DNA from: Bursaphelenchus xylophilus
Taxonomy: Eukaryota > Nematoda > Chromadorea > Rhabditida > Aphelenchoididae
NCBI GenBank assembly: GCA_904066235.2
Contig: CAJFCV020000001.1
Span: 8,494,001-8,558,000 of the forward strand
Length of the DNA stretch: 64,000 nt
Direction of reading: 5' to 3'
Shown here: piece after piece, positions 11,889 to 22,187 of the stretch
How positions within the stretch are numbered: position 1 is the first letter of the stretch
How the letters are laid out: every line of letters begins with the position of its first letter
Notes under the pieces: model-generated
The model's input: the letters and a program-made list of their open reading frames with translations, nothing else
What the model was told of the DNA's origin: nothing
Databases searched by the model: none
Program-made: the position numbers and the translations under genes

Positions 11889-13916
11889 ATGGGTGAACCT
11901 GGACCGGTAAGTACTTATTTTGCTTTTATGTTTGTGTTTAGGGCTCCAAGAAACGCAGAATTGACGATATTTCAACGGCCACGGCTTCAGCCAATGAGAT
12001 TTTAGCCGCTATTGACGCTGAAACTTCTGCAAACGAAGAGTCTTTGGATAGTGCTGCGGCTAGAAGGTTGATCTTGCAGGTATTAGATTTTTAGGGTTGA
12101 GTTGGTGTGATTAATTCGTTTTATTCAATTTTTTAGGTCGAAAAGAAGTACGATAAAAATCGTGAAGCGCGGATCAAGTATTCTGATGAACCAGAAAAAT
12201 TCTTGAACACCGAGATCGAACTAAACGATGCCATTCAGGTGGGTGTACACTGTTTATGACTTATTTTAGGAACTTCATGCTGTCACAGCTCAACCCGAAC
12301 TCTTTCCAACCCTTGTGAAACATAATTTAATATTTTTGATCACTCAGCTCCTCGCCCACGAGAACGCTGACATTGTTGCTGTTACTTGTTCGCTTTTACA
12401 GGTAAAAGCCGCTGCTTGTATTATTTTTTCTTTAGGAATTAACTGATACTAATCCGGTTTACGAGAATGAAGACGGCTCTGAGGTGTTGGTGAATGCAAT
12501 GCTTGACGGCCATATCTTCCAACACATGACTCAATCTTTAAAACGATTGAACGAAGAAGATCGAGATGAGGCCGACGCTGTCAATAATCTTCTCACTGCC
12601 GTGGAGAACGTATGATCATTTTTCTGTGTGAATAATTTTTAGATATTGGAGGAGAATATTCCTGCCTACGAGGCCGTGGTAACGGATGATCTCTTTGGTT
12701 GGTTATTGACTAGAGCCACAAAAAGATCCAAGTTCGATTCAAATAAACTCTTTGCGAGTCAGTTGTTGTCAGAAAGTCTCCAAAATAGCGAAAGTGCTCG
12801 AGAAAAGTTGGTGGATAAGGTAAATGGGCTTGATCTACTTCTAAGAGCATTGGCGGTCTACAAGAAAAATGACCCCGAGACCAAGGATGAAACCGAGCAC
12901 ATGGAGAATCTGTTTGATTCTTTGTGTTCTTCTTTGATGCACGTTTCTAATAGAAAAGTTTTTCTGGATGGAGAAGGCCCTCAACTCATGAACCTGATGT
13001 TGCGGTAAGCTATCATTTTTGTTGGATTAGTGTATTCTTTAGGGAGAAGAAGCAATCCCGTCACGGCGCCCTCAAAACACTTTCTCATGCCACTGCTATT
13101 CCTGATGGAAAGGATAACTGCGAGAAATTCATTGAGATTGGAGGTATGGTGATTACTTGTTTTATTATTACTTTTACAGGACTGAGAACTCTATTTCCCT
13201 TGTTTATGAGAAGTCCGCAAAAGACCAAGAAGAAGGACACAACTCCAGATGAGCATGAGGAACATGTCATTTCGGTATCTTATTATATTTGGGTAATTGA
13301 TTATGAAATACTTAGATTATCGATGCTCTATTGTTCCAATGTGAGGATGACAGTAAGAATCGCGTGCTTCAAAAATTTACAGAACACGAGTTTGAGAAGG
13401 TGGATCGACTGGTCGAATTATTCTTCCGATATAAGTAAGTATTTAGTTTTGTGTAAGAAAATGTGGTTCTAAATTTTTTTGTTAAGATTTTTTGTGTAAT
13501 CCTTGCCTTTCCGTTCCCTTAGTATTCTAATTTCAGAGAGAAAGTGGAGCGTTACGAACAGATTCTGAAACGAGGATTGGGCGCCGAATTGGACGAAGAG
13601 CAGTTGAGAATAGAACTTCTTAACAATGGCTTATACTCGTGGCAAAGAATCGGCATCGTCTTGGCCGAAGTTTGCACAAAAGGGACCTCAGATTGCATGA
13701 TTAGGGCCAATAAATTATTCAAAATGAGGCTCAAGAGTAATGTGGAGAATGTCCTGAATCCCGTAAGTGCTCAACTAGGCCGCTTATAAATGTTTTCGTA
13801 TTAAATTACAGTATCTGACTGAATGGCTGCCAGATTTCGAGGAGTCATTGGAGCAGAAAACCCGGATCCAGAACCTCATCTCATCCATTAAATTCCAACA
13901 AACCAATCTAAACTAA
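11889..13916 (+). CDS. CTNNBL1: Beta-catenin-like protein 1 (CTNNBL1), spliceosome-associated
   Basis: Eleven exons (11889-11906, 11942-12079, 12137-12238, 12270-12401, 12436-12609, 12643-13004, 13043-13143, 13180-13274, 13316-13434, 13537-13762, 13812-13916) give 523 aa (human 563). CTNNBL1 is an armadillo-repeat protein of the PRP19/CDC5L spliceosomal complex. The short basic start (GSKKRRIDD) agrees with an N-terminal nuclear signal. Conserved armadillo segments include ELNDAIQELHAVTAQPELFP, GLDLLLRALAVYKKNDP, RHGALKTLSHATA and KFTEHEFEKVDRLVELFF. Several introns are 31-35 nt. An AATAAA lies 25 bp after the stop (13941-13946). Confidence 0.95.
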
Positions 13917-13940
13917 TTTATTAATTAATTGTTGAGTTTA

Positions 13941-13946
13941 AATAAA
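13941..13946 (+). terminator. Poly(A) signal of CTNNBL1
   Basis: A perfect AATAAA occurs 25 bp after the CTNNBL1 stop codon and is followed by a pyrimidine-rich tract (CCCTCCCCTCCTTGCCTCCC). Confidence 0.6.
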
Positions 13947-14389
13947 TGATGTGCCCTCCCCTCCTTGCCTCCCTCCCTGACATACCCAATTAGGTCTTCC
14001 AAAAAATGGGGGAATCGGTAATCTTGGTGACAGACCGAGAGATAAAGTAAGACCTCTCAGAATAAACCCTCTGTCGGCCGCCTCTCCCCCGACCTTGGCC
14101 CGAAGAAGTGGTGGGTTCTTTTTTTCTCGCCCTCCCCCCGCCCGGAGAGAACGAGCCGGGCCTCAGGGGCAGGGCCAGACGAGAGACGCACTCTCAATTC
14201 CCCTCTCGAGGAGATTTCGATTCTTTTTTATCCGCCCTTAACATTCGACCAACAGGTTTCTTATCTTTGGTTTCGGGGTCTGAACTGCTCTCCTCGTGTC
14301 CCCCGATTAGTGCGATTCCCTCGGAAGCGCGGTTCCTCCGTTTCCGGCGGCCTTAAGTCGGTTCTTTAAGCGGTTTCTGCCCTCAGGCC
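13947..14389. other. Intergenic region / CaV-beta promoter
   Basis: This 0.44-kb stretch contains a polypyrimidine tract and is more GC-rich than most of the window. It ends in a pyrimidine-rich TTTCTGCCCTCAG just before the ccb-1 ATG, which suggests trans-splicing or a 5'-UTR intron acceptor. I see no other gene in it. Confidence 0.5.
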
Positions 14390-16437
14390 ATGGCGGCTCG
14401 CAAGTTCCAGAGGCGCGGCAGCGGCGACTCCAACTTCAGCCATCATGATCATGAGTTTGATATGGAACAACGGAATCGGGAGACCATCAAGAGCAATGCG
14501 GAAAGACAGGCCACGCAGGAGTTGGAGAATGCCAAAGTCAGTTTAGATTACTCTGCAATTATCATCATAGTTTATTAATTTCCAATAATATATTAATTTG
14601 CAGTATAATCCGGTGCTATTCGCGGTATGTACAAACTTGGAGTTCGACGGGTCGATTGATGACGACTCTCCAGTTCACGGCTGCGCCGTCTCATTCAAAC
14701 CAAAAGATTATCTTCACATAAAACAAGTAAGATCTTACCTTTATGTTCTGTATTTAGATGCAGAGGGATTACAATAATTTTATAGAAATACAACAACGAC
14801 TGGTGGGTGGGCCGACCGGTCAAAGAGAATCATGAGCTCGGATTCATCCCTTCCCCAGTCAAACTCGAGAGTATACGACAACAAAACTCGAAAGGAAAAT
14901 TGTAAGAACAATTACTGATCATCTTTTACAAACCTTAAAAAAATCATTTCAATTATTTTAGTAAACAATCGACAAGTGCAACAAATCTGGGAGCTCTGGA
15001 TAATATGATAAACAAGGGAGCCGGGGGATCTCGAGGATCCACTCCACCGACTCCAGGCAATGAATTGGATGACGATGACGGTCATCGGAAGATCCAAAGT
15101 ATGGTAACAACACCTCCAGTACAGAAGGAAAAGAAGAAACTCATGTTCAAAAAGGTTGGTCTTTATCTATTACTTCGACCAAAGTTAGGAGCGCTGAATT
15201 ACTCTAACTATTTTAGCAAGAAAACCTCCCCCCATATGATGTTGTGCCAACGATGAGACCAGTGGTGTTAGTAGGCCCCTCCTTAAAAGGATACGAAGTG
15301 ACGGATATGATGCAGAAAGCGGTCTTCGATTATCTGAAGCATCGTTTCGAGGGACGGATCATCATCACTCGAGTCACCGCGGACATTTCACTTGCCAAAC
15401 GCTCTCTTCTCAACAATCCATCGAAACGTGCCATAATGGAACGAGCCAATTCACGGTCGTCAAATTCCTTGGGTAATTTTTTAGTACTTTTTTCATATTT
15501 TGCGCGGACAATATAAAAGTATTATGTAAGCGGACTCTTATTATTATTATTCTAGCCGAGATCCAAGCAGAAATTGAACGAATCTTCGAATTGGCCCGGT
15601 CAATGCAACTGGTTGTTCTGGACTGTGACACGATCAACCACCCCTCCCAGCTAGCCAAAACCTCCCTCGCCCCCATCCATGTGTATATCAAAATCAGCTC
15701 ACCTAAGGTTTTACAACGATTGATAAAGAGTCGCGGGAAGAGTCAGAGTCGGAGTATGAGTGTCCAGATGGTCGCTGCCGAGAAATTAGCTCAATGCCCT
15801 CAGGTAATAATAATCCCAACGAAGAGGCACAAATCACCGTATTTTAGGAAATGTTTGACGTGATATTAGACGAGAATCAGTTGGAAGACGCCTGTGAGCA
15901 TCTCGCGGATTATCTGGAAGGATATTGGAGGGCGACACACCCTCCAGTGAGGAGTCCTCCAAGAATTAAGAGGGGCCCCATGGCTAACAGAGGTCCCTCT
16001 ACTCTGTATACACCCGCCCAGATGATGATGGGAGTTCCTGTAAGTTAATCACAGGGTCATAGTCAGTGCAATATAACCGAATTATAATGTAAATTAAGGA
16101 CTCGCGATATCCCGGTACCAATATGGCGACTCCCTCCAGTTTCCCTCCTCAAATGCCAGCGCCTCAGGGCAGCCAAGCTCGTCTGCCGACTATTGCTGTA
16201 GACCAGGTATGTGTTCTACATTGTCCTGTCATTGTGGAACATCTTTAAACGATGACTTTCCAGCCAAATTCATCGATGAACGGCCAAAGAGACATGCCTT
16301 ACCCGGTCGCGCCTCCCACCACCCAACGCACTCTCCCTCCTCAGCCTGGGGAAATGAATGATTACGATGCCTACGATGAGGAGGATATACATGCCCCGCG
16401 GGCATTCTCCCCGAATCAGCATCAATATCGATACTAG
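14390..16437 (+). CDS. ccb-1: Voltage-gated calcium channel beta subunit (CCB-1)
   Basis: Nine exons (14390-14536, 14604-14726, 14786-14901, 14962-15154, 15217-15472, 15556-15803, 15848-16039, 16099-16206, 16264-16437) give 518 aa. Beta subunits are cytosolic MAGUK-type proteins that bind the alpha1 AID helix and traffic CaV channels. An SH3 domain is seen at about residues 50-125 ([20 protein letters not shown]), then a variable HOOK region ([20 protein letters not shown]), then a guanylate-kinase-like domain ([59 protein letters not shown]). A Pro/Gln-rich tail follows ([20 protein letters not shown]). The start ATGGCGG follows a CTCAG acceptor. An AATAAA is at 16760-16765. Confidence 0.95.
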
Positions 16438-17029
16438 GGATATGTTACTCTTCAGCCTCACTCTTTTTTAAAGTCGAGGGCTGCCGGCTGAATGGGAGTT
16501 GCAAATAGGCTAGCTAGAACACAACACCCTTAGGCTAAATATTCAGGGCCATTCCTATTGTATTGTATATAAGATTCGATGGTTTTCGGTGGGTCGGAAG
16601 GTCAGATCTGTCGGCCGTCTTCTGGTTTTCTCCTTTGTTGATCTTCTTCTGTCCTTCATTGGCCCCACTTTCCTTGCTATCTCCATTTCCCCCCGATTCT
16701 CACTTGATTGTAGACATTTTAAGAGTGCCTGCCTCATATAAAATATGTTTATTTAACTCAATAAAAGCAGCCTTATGACCTAACCGACCATTCTGACGAG
16801 GGCTAAACACCCATCCTATTAACCGTTCAAGAACGCATAACCCTCGACCACTCAACTGTAGGTAAAGCTATATTCGGGGTAAAATTACCGGATTCCTCAA
16901 AATTAAAGGTTTATTCCGTGGGTTAAAACTGGCATTGTGAATATAAAATACATACAACAGAGAAGAGGAGATATTCTTGAAGTAAAAGTTAAATACAAAA
17001 TATAGATGTCTGATAATAAAACAAAACGA
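16438..17029. other. Convergent 3' region between ccb-1 and RNase H1
   Basis: This contains the ccb-1 3' UTR with its poly(A) signal (AATAAA, 16760-16765) and the RNase H1 3' UTR on the other strand. No further gene or clear repeat is seen. Confidence 0.5.
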
Positions 17030-17672
17030 TTATTGATTACGGCGGCCCTGTCTGGCGAGTGAATCAGCCATCTTATTTGATGCATTTTCACCGTGCCCAC
17101 GAACGTGAGACACCTCGGTCTTGATAGTTCTCATGTTTTTCTCCATCCTCTTCAACAAATCTTGGTCGGCCACTGGCCGACCAGTCGAAGTACGGAATCC
17201 GTTTTCCTTCCACTTCGGAAGCCACTCGTTGACTGAGCGAGAAGCGACTTGGGAATCTGTACTAATTTTGATCTTGAAACACAACGCATTACATAAATTA
17301 AAGAAAAATTACATCGAAAAATAACTCGCAAGCACAAAAAACTATCCCTCCCACTTACACTGTCGTATCCCGCCGAACGGGCACGGTTTTGAGCCTCGAT
17401 GATGGCATGGTATTCGGCCCGATTGTTCGTCTGGACCGGCCCCGGCAAGGGGCCTTTAACATCTCTCATTTCTCCTCCGGGAAAGTGTATTCCGAAACCT
17501 CCCTGAAAACGGAAGAAATGTAAAATTTATAACAAACTAAAACAATATCCAAATTTCGTAATGCATCGGCCAAAAATAACGTAAAACTTACCCGAGCGTT
17601 AGGATTTCCATTATTGGAAACGGCTCCATCAGTAAAGCATTCAATGTGAGATCGTCCTTGGCGATGACTCAT
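17030..17672 (-). CDS. Ribonuclease H1 (type 1 RNase H)
   Basis: Exons 17592-17672, 17359-17502 and 17030-17272 give 155 aa from the ATG MSHRQGRSHIECFTDGAVSN. RNase H1 cleaves the RNA strand of RNA:DNA hybrids. The four catalytic acidic residues are visible in order: CFTDGAVSNNG, NNRAEYHAIIEAQN, KISTDSQVA and GENASNKMADSLARQ, with the flexible-loop His in VRGHG. Neither the hybrid-binding domain nor a mitochondrial presequence of vertebrate RNase H1 is present from this start; the open frame continues upstream to about 17720 without another ATG, so an unseen upstream exon is possible. Confidence 0.88.
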
Positions 17673-18037
17673 ATTGATCAGCACGGGTATCGTCGAGTTT
17701 GGGGGAACAAATTTAGGTAAATCCCCACACAAAAAAATTTGGATTATAAGGCCTAACTCGGTAAAGCCGGGGAAATGTAACCAGAATGCTGGCAGAGCCG
17801 AGTAAAAACAGCAGCGCCATCGGCAACTGAATTCAGGAATTCGAAACGAAACCCGAAAAATATGTCAGCGCGACGGCGGAAAATTCAAAATTTCAGAAAA
17901 GCAAAAAAATAATGCAAAATAAGTATTACTATATAAGTCTGTCGGGAAATACATGTTAGGGTGGAAAGGCATATTAATTTTTCAGTCGTTACATCTTTTC
18001 TTATACAGTAATGTAGAAAAATCAATATGATTTTTAA
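17673..18037. other. Intergenic upstream of RNase H1
   Basis: This probably holds the RNase H1 promoter and possibly a missing 5' exon. Nothing else is supported; AT-rich sequence leads directly into the first MITE copy. Confidence 0.4.
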
Positions 18038-18630
18038 CAAGGAAAGTACTTTTATGGGGGCTCCTACTTTTTGACGGGACATATCTCAAAAAATCAGAAA
18101 AAATGTGCTGATCAAGGATATATAAATCTTAGCTGCCCATTTTAGGTTTTTAGGGGTGAAAACTCAATCGGAAGTTGACTTAAAGTCCTATATGAACCCC
18201 TTTTCGCTTAATTTTTTACAGGTTTACAATTTTTATTTTGGCTTAAAATGATGTTTATTGAGTTTCTAAGACGTAATAAATCAGTCTTGGCCCAAAAATT
18301 TATTTTTCCGACCTTCAACTTCAAAAAAAGTTGATTCAGCCCAAAAGGGAAATCGAACCAGTGCGGCGTTCCCCCTCATAATTCCCATACTACGGCACTA
18401 ACCACTCGGCCACACCGCTCTCTTCCGAAGGAAGAGACCGGCTGCGCTTTTTATCGTTTCAAATGCATGCGCCTTTTGTAGGGAAATTGAGCCAGTTTTT
18501 GGGCATTTTCACCCCTAAAAGCCCAAAATGGGCAGCTAAGATTTATATATCCTTGATCCACACATTTTTTCTGATTTTTTGAGATATGTCCCGTCAAAAA
18601 GTAGGAGCCCCCATAAAAGTATTTTCCTTG
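18038..18630. mobile_element. Harbinger-like MITE carrying tRNA-like sequence, copy 1
   Basis: This is a 593-bp element with long inverted termini beginning CAAGGAAAGTACTTTTATGG and ending with the complement (...ATTTTCCTTG). It is flanked by TAA on both sides (18035-18037 and 18631-18633), the 3-bp TWA duplication typical of PIF/Harbinger transposons. The inverted arms run about 120 bp and include ATCCTTGATC-type sequence and CTAAGATTTATATATCC. No transposase ORF is present. The interior holds a tRNA-like segment on the minus strand. A 592-bp sister copy lies at 21399-21990 with its interior in the opposite orientation. Confidence 0.8.
18338..18421 (-). ncRNA. tRNA-like (type II) sequence inside MITE copy 1
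   Basis: On the minus strand, GCGGTGTGGCCGAGTGGTTA (A box TGGCCGAGTGGTTAG, 18398-18412) is followed by a B-box-like GGTTCGATT at about 18352-18360. The spacing of about 50 nt fits a type II (Ser/Leu) tRNA with a long variable arm. The 5' and 3' acceptor halves do not pair and the anticodon stem is poor, so this is not a functional tRNA gene. It may retain Pol III promoter activity, as in a tRNA-derived SINE. Confidence 0.6.
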
Positions 18631-19103
18631 TAAAATCAGCACCTTCGAGAACACCTAAATCGAGCACTTGTGAAAAAAATCGAAAAATTACTACTTTTCA
18701 GTACTAGTTAAAATAGTAGTGATTAGAAAAAATCCATAATACTTTTGATATCAAGGCCAATCCGACACTTACATGCAAGAGCAATAATATTTTTCAGTTT
18801 CCCCAGGTGTCATTTTCCCAATTGTCGCTCCCCGCTTTCAGATGGTTTCACTAGTCAAAAATCGCCTTATTGTCATCTTTTACAATTTTCTTTTCGTATT
18901 TTTTCAAAACATTCATACTAGGACCTGGTGAATTAAATTGCCGTCCAGTAATTATAATCGCTCAGGACACTGGCATGATACCATGCATTATAATTATAGG
19001 GTAATGACATCACAACCTCTCATCACCATCAAATTTATGATTGTTTCAAAAAAGACGAAAAACTCAAAAAGATTGCGTAAATGTGGTGCAGAAGAACAAT
19101 TAA

Positions 19104-20376
19104 CCCTTTCCGGACGAGTCGGCACCTCCATGCAGAAATGAAAGAGGGTACCCTACTGAGTAACGGCATAATAGTGGTTCAGCCCATCGAAGCGTTATTT
19201 GGGACTTATGACAAAAAATGTCCTAAAAAGTACCCCCAGTTGACATAACCCTTATAAAATTTTGCTAACGACCTGTAAATTAGAAACTACCCCTAAGTTA
19301 AAGTCTAACACTCCTACTACTGTTACATCCAAGAACTGTCCAAATCGGATCACTACAGGATTAGTTATCGACTTTCGGAAATTGAATTTTAAATTTCGAC
19401 CAATTTTTGGCCCAAAATTGAGTATATCTTCCGCCGGAATCAACCATTTCGGTCCAAATGTGGTTTTTCTGAATCTACATTGACGCTAGCTTCTTCCTAG
19501 AATGTTTCCAGAAAAAACCTATAGAGCACATTCCTGTAAAAAGCGAAAAAGTTGAAAACGTAAAGGTTTCACCGTATAAAATGTCGCCGCAAGCCGAGAA
19601 GGGTCGGGCGCAGCTCGAAAGGCAAAAATAATATATATTTTTTGAGAAATACTATTTTAGTGTGAAACTAAAGCAAAATCCAATGAAATTGCCTGAAAAC
19701 GCATTAAAAATATTAAAATGACATTGAGTTAATGTTTGCGTGCTCTGTCTGTCTGTATTTCATCTGAATTCAGCTTGTCGACACTAAAATAATATTTTTT
19801 CTTCGAAAAATATTATTTTCGCCTTTCGAGCTGCGCCCGACCCTTCTCGGCTTGCGGCGACATTTTATACGGTGAAACCTTTACGTTTTCAACATCTTCG
19901 CTTTTTACAGAAACGTGCTCTATAGGTTTTTTCTGGAAACATTCTAGGAAGAAGCTAGAGTCAATGTAGATTCAGAAAAACCACATTTGGATCGAAATGG
20001 TTGATTCCGGCGGAAGATATACTCAATTTTGGGCCAAAAATTGGTCGAAATTTAAAATTCAATTTCCGAAAGAATAATATATAAAATAATTAATAATTAT
20101 TTTATATATTAATAACTAATCCTGTAGTGATCCGATTTGGACAGTTCTTGGATGTAACAGTAGTAGGAGTGTTAGACTTTAACTTAGGGGTAGTTTCTAA
20201 TTTACAGGTCGTTAGCAAAATTTTATAAGGGTTATGTCAACTGGGGGTACTTTTTAGGACATTTTTTGTCACAAGTCCCAAATAACGCTTCGATGGGCTG
20301 AACCACTATTATGCCGTTACTCAGTAGGGTACCCTCTTTCATTTCTGCATGGAGGTGCCGACTCGTCCGGAAAGGG
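19104..20376. mobile_element. PiggyBac-like fold-back element (TTAA-flanked)
   Basis: This is a 1273-bp element flanked exactly by TTAA (19100-19103 and 20377-20380). Its termini are CCCTTTCCGGACGAGTCGGC and the reverse complement, which combines piggyBac-type target choice with CCC ends. The inverted arms are unusually long, roughly 19104-19640 and 19795-20376, and almost identical; the spacer is about 150 bp. No transposase ORF is visible. The right arm has an extra 35-bp perfect palindrome at 20076-20110. The high arm identity suggests a young insertion or arm homogenisation. Confidence 0.85.
20076..20110. repeat. 35-bp perfect palindrome inserted in right arm of the piggyBac-like element
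   Basis: AATATATAAAATAATTA, one A, then the reverse complement. It is flanked by AAT on both sides and is absent from the matching place in the left arm (about 19365-19373). It is either a minute hairpin insertion or a product of replication on the folded arm. Confidence 0.7.
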
Positions 20377-20419
20377 TTAAAAAAAAGTAAAGATAATACC
20401 TTTAGTTTATGTCATAATA

Positions 20420-20720
20420 TGAGAAATGTTGCAAAATTGTTTGACTACCTAGCCAATGAGTTTAAATGACAGCCAAAATTTTTCAATGCTTGCCAAAAAC
20501 CTGGATCGGCCAGCCAAAGTGTCAAAATAACTGTGAAGCTTCAAAAAAGCTATTCAAAAGGTTGGAATTGGTGTCAAAGAGTAGGCGTAACACAAAAAAC
20601 AATTTAGATGGCTAATCAAAAATCTGGATGGGTTAGCTAACAACCTGGATTGGCTAACCAAAAGGTTTGATTGGATAGCCCAACTGTTAGAATGCCTTGA
20701 CAGATTATAGTAATGGTAGA
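20420..20720. repeat. Degenerate tandem repeat, unit near GGCTAACCAAAAACCTGGATT
   Basis: About ten diverged units of 20-30 nt alternate 'gct-a-cca' with 'cctggatt' (for example CTAACAACCTGGATTGG and GGCTAATCAAAAATCTGGAT). The same vocabulary recurs at 25290-25600, 27210-27360 and 49850-49985, so this is a dispersed degenerate minisatellite family. Confidence 0.6.
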
Positions 20721-21239
20721 AAATATGTACAGCCTTCCTTCCTGGCCGTCCCAAAACGCGATCCTAGATGTTTATTATTCTCCACATTCAAAAGCACCGT
20801 GAATCCCTTTATTTATGAAGTAGGATGCAGGATAATTCAAAAGATCATCTTGAGGGGAGCGAATGTCCATTAAAACATAGAAACGCGTTTTATGAGTACT
20901 AATAACATCATGTTACATAACAGGTCTATAATTTCAACTGGAATAACCGCATGGTAGTTGTCAAAGTTAGTACTAGAAAAGTTATCTATAGGTCTTTGGG
21001 AAACAATTTTTAAATATGCATAGGGCATAATCTAATTTTACGGGCAATTTGAGTGTTTTGTCCTGAGGGTCTCGGAAGAAACCATTCTTATTTGCGGATA
21101 TGGATGTATCCTTTATATCATTGCTCTCTTTAATGGTTGCACAAGTTTGTTTATCAGGTACATTCACTAGTTGATTGATCAATATATGGCTCGGGAGTTC
21201 TAAATCTCTCCGCAAGAGTCCATCCGAACCCTGCAAATT

Positions 21240-21357
21240 TAGTACAAAGTTAAAAGTTGCGCAATCTGAGATAACATTGCGCAACTTCTCTCTTTGTAGG
21301 AATTTCTGCCTTTCTCTGTCGCCTCCTCCTTTTTTGTCAACTTTTAACTTTGGACTA
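21240..21357. mobile_element. 118-bp MITE with CAAAGTTAAAAGTTG termini
   Basis: The left end TAGTACAAAGTTAAAAGTTG and right end CAACTTTTAACTTTGGACTA are inverted with one mismatch. The element is absent from the matching position of the opposite arm of the surrounding fold-back, which shows it is an insertion. No ORF. Confidence 0.65.
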
Positions 21358-21398
21358 ACAAGGGAAGTACCCCAAGTGCGACGCTCAGATTTTCTTTA

Positions 21399-21990
21399 CA
21401 AGGAAAGTACTTTTATGGGGGCTCCTACTTTTTGACGGGACATACCTCAAACAATCAGAAAAAATGTGCTGATTAAGGATATATAAATCTTAGCTGCCCA
21501 TTTTGGGCTTTTAGGGGTGAAAATGCCCAAAAACTGGCTCAATTTCCCTACAAAAGGCGCATGCATTCGAAACGATAAAAAGCGCAGTCGGTCTCTTCCT
21601 TCGGAAGAGAGCGGTGTGGCCGAGTGGTTAGTGCCGTAGTCTGGGATTCAAGAGGGGGAACGCCGCACGGGTTCGACTTCCCTTTTGGGCCGAATCAACT
21701 TTTTTTGAAGTGAAGGTTGGAAAAATAAATTTTTGTGCCAAGACTGATTTATTACGTATTAGAATCTCAATAAACATCATTTTAAGCCAAAATAAAATTT
21801 ATAAACCCGTGCAAAATTAAGCGAAAAGGGGTTCATATAGGACTTTAAGTCAACTTTCAATTGAGTTTTCACCCCTAAAAACCTAAAATGGGCAGCTAAG
21901 ATTTATGTATCCTTGATCAGCACATTTTTTCTGATTTTTTGAGATATGTCCCGTCAAAAAGTAGGAGCCCCCATAAAAGTACTTTCCTTG
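21399..21990. mobile_element. Harbinger-like MITE carrying tRNA-like sequence, copy 2
   Basis: This is a 592-bp element of the same family as 18038-18630, with identical terminal CAAGGAAAGTACTTTTATGG, and is flanked by TTA on both sides (21396-21398 and 21991-21993). The interior is in the opposite orientation to copy 1 and differs at scattered sites. It has inserted in the centre of an older fold-back element. Confidence 0.8.
21608..21692 (+). ncRNA. tRNA-like (type II) sequence inside MITE copy 2
   Basis: A-box TGGCCGAGTGGTTAG (21617-21631) and B-box GGTTCGACT (21670-21678) are spaced as in a tRNA-Ser/Leu gene. Acceptor halves (GAGCGGT / TTTTGGG) do not pair, so it is a tRNA relic rather than a working tRNA gene. 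It matches the minus-strand segment of copy 1. Confidence 0.6.
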
Positions 21991-22187
21991 TTAAATTTTG
22001 CACACACGTCGGGAATCGCAAATATCTTAGACAAAAATATTCTAAATTTATACCAAGTTTCATCAAAATCTGAGCGTCGCACTTGGGGTACTTCCCCTGT
22101 AAATTTGGAGGCTTCGGATGGACTTGCGGAGAGATTTAGAAGTCCCGAGTCATATATGAAGTGTTTCAAATAATAACATTACTTTAG

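Larger units (their letters stand above)
21175..22165. mobile_element. Nested fold-back element interrupted by two other MITEs
   Basis: Sequences at 21175-21240 (minus) and 22108-22160 (plus) are inverted copies (CGGATGGACTTGCGGAGAGA type). Inside them lies a second inverted pair, GGGAAGTACCCCAAGTGCGA (21361-21380) and its complement (ending near 22103). The left arm is broken by a 118-bp MITE at 21240-21357 and the centre by the 592-bp Harbinger-like MITE at 21399-21990. Reading through the insertions restores a simple outer fold-back, so the order of insertion can be deduced. It lies just upstream of the first recognisable receptor exon. Confidence 0.65.

Noticed and set aside
13552..13734. 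Short antisense frame in CTNNBL1
   Set aside because: Shadow of a conserved armadillo exon.
18338..18421. A genuine tRNA-Ser/Leu gene
   Set aside because: A and B boxes are present, but acceptor halves do not pair and the anticodon stem is poor; the same sequence recurs inside a second MITE copy.
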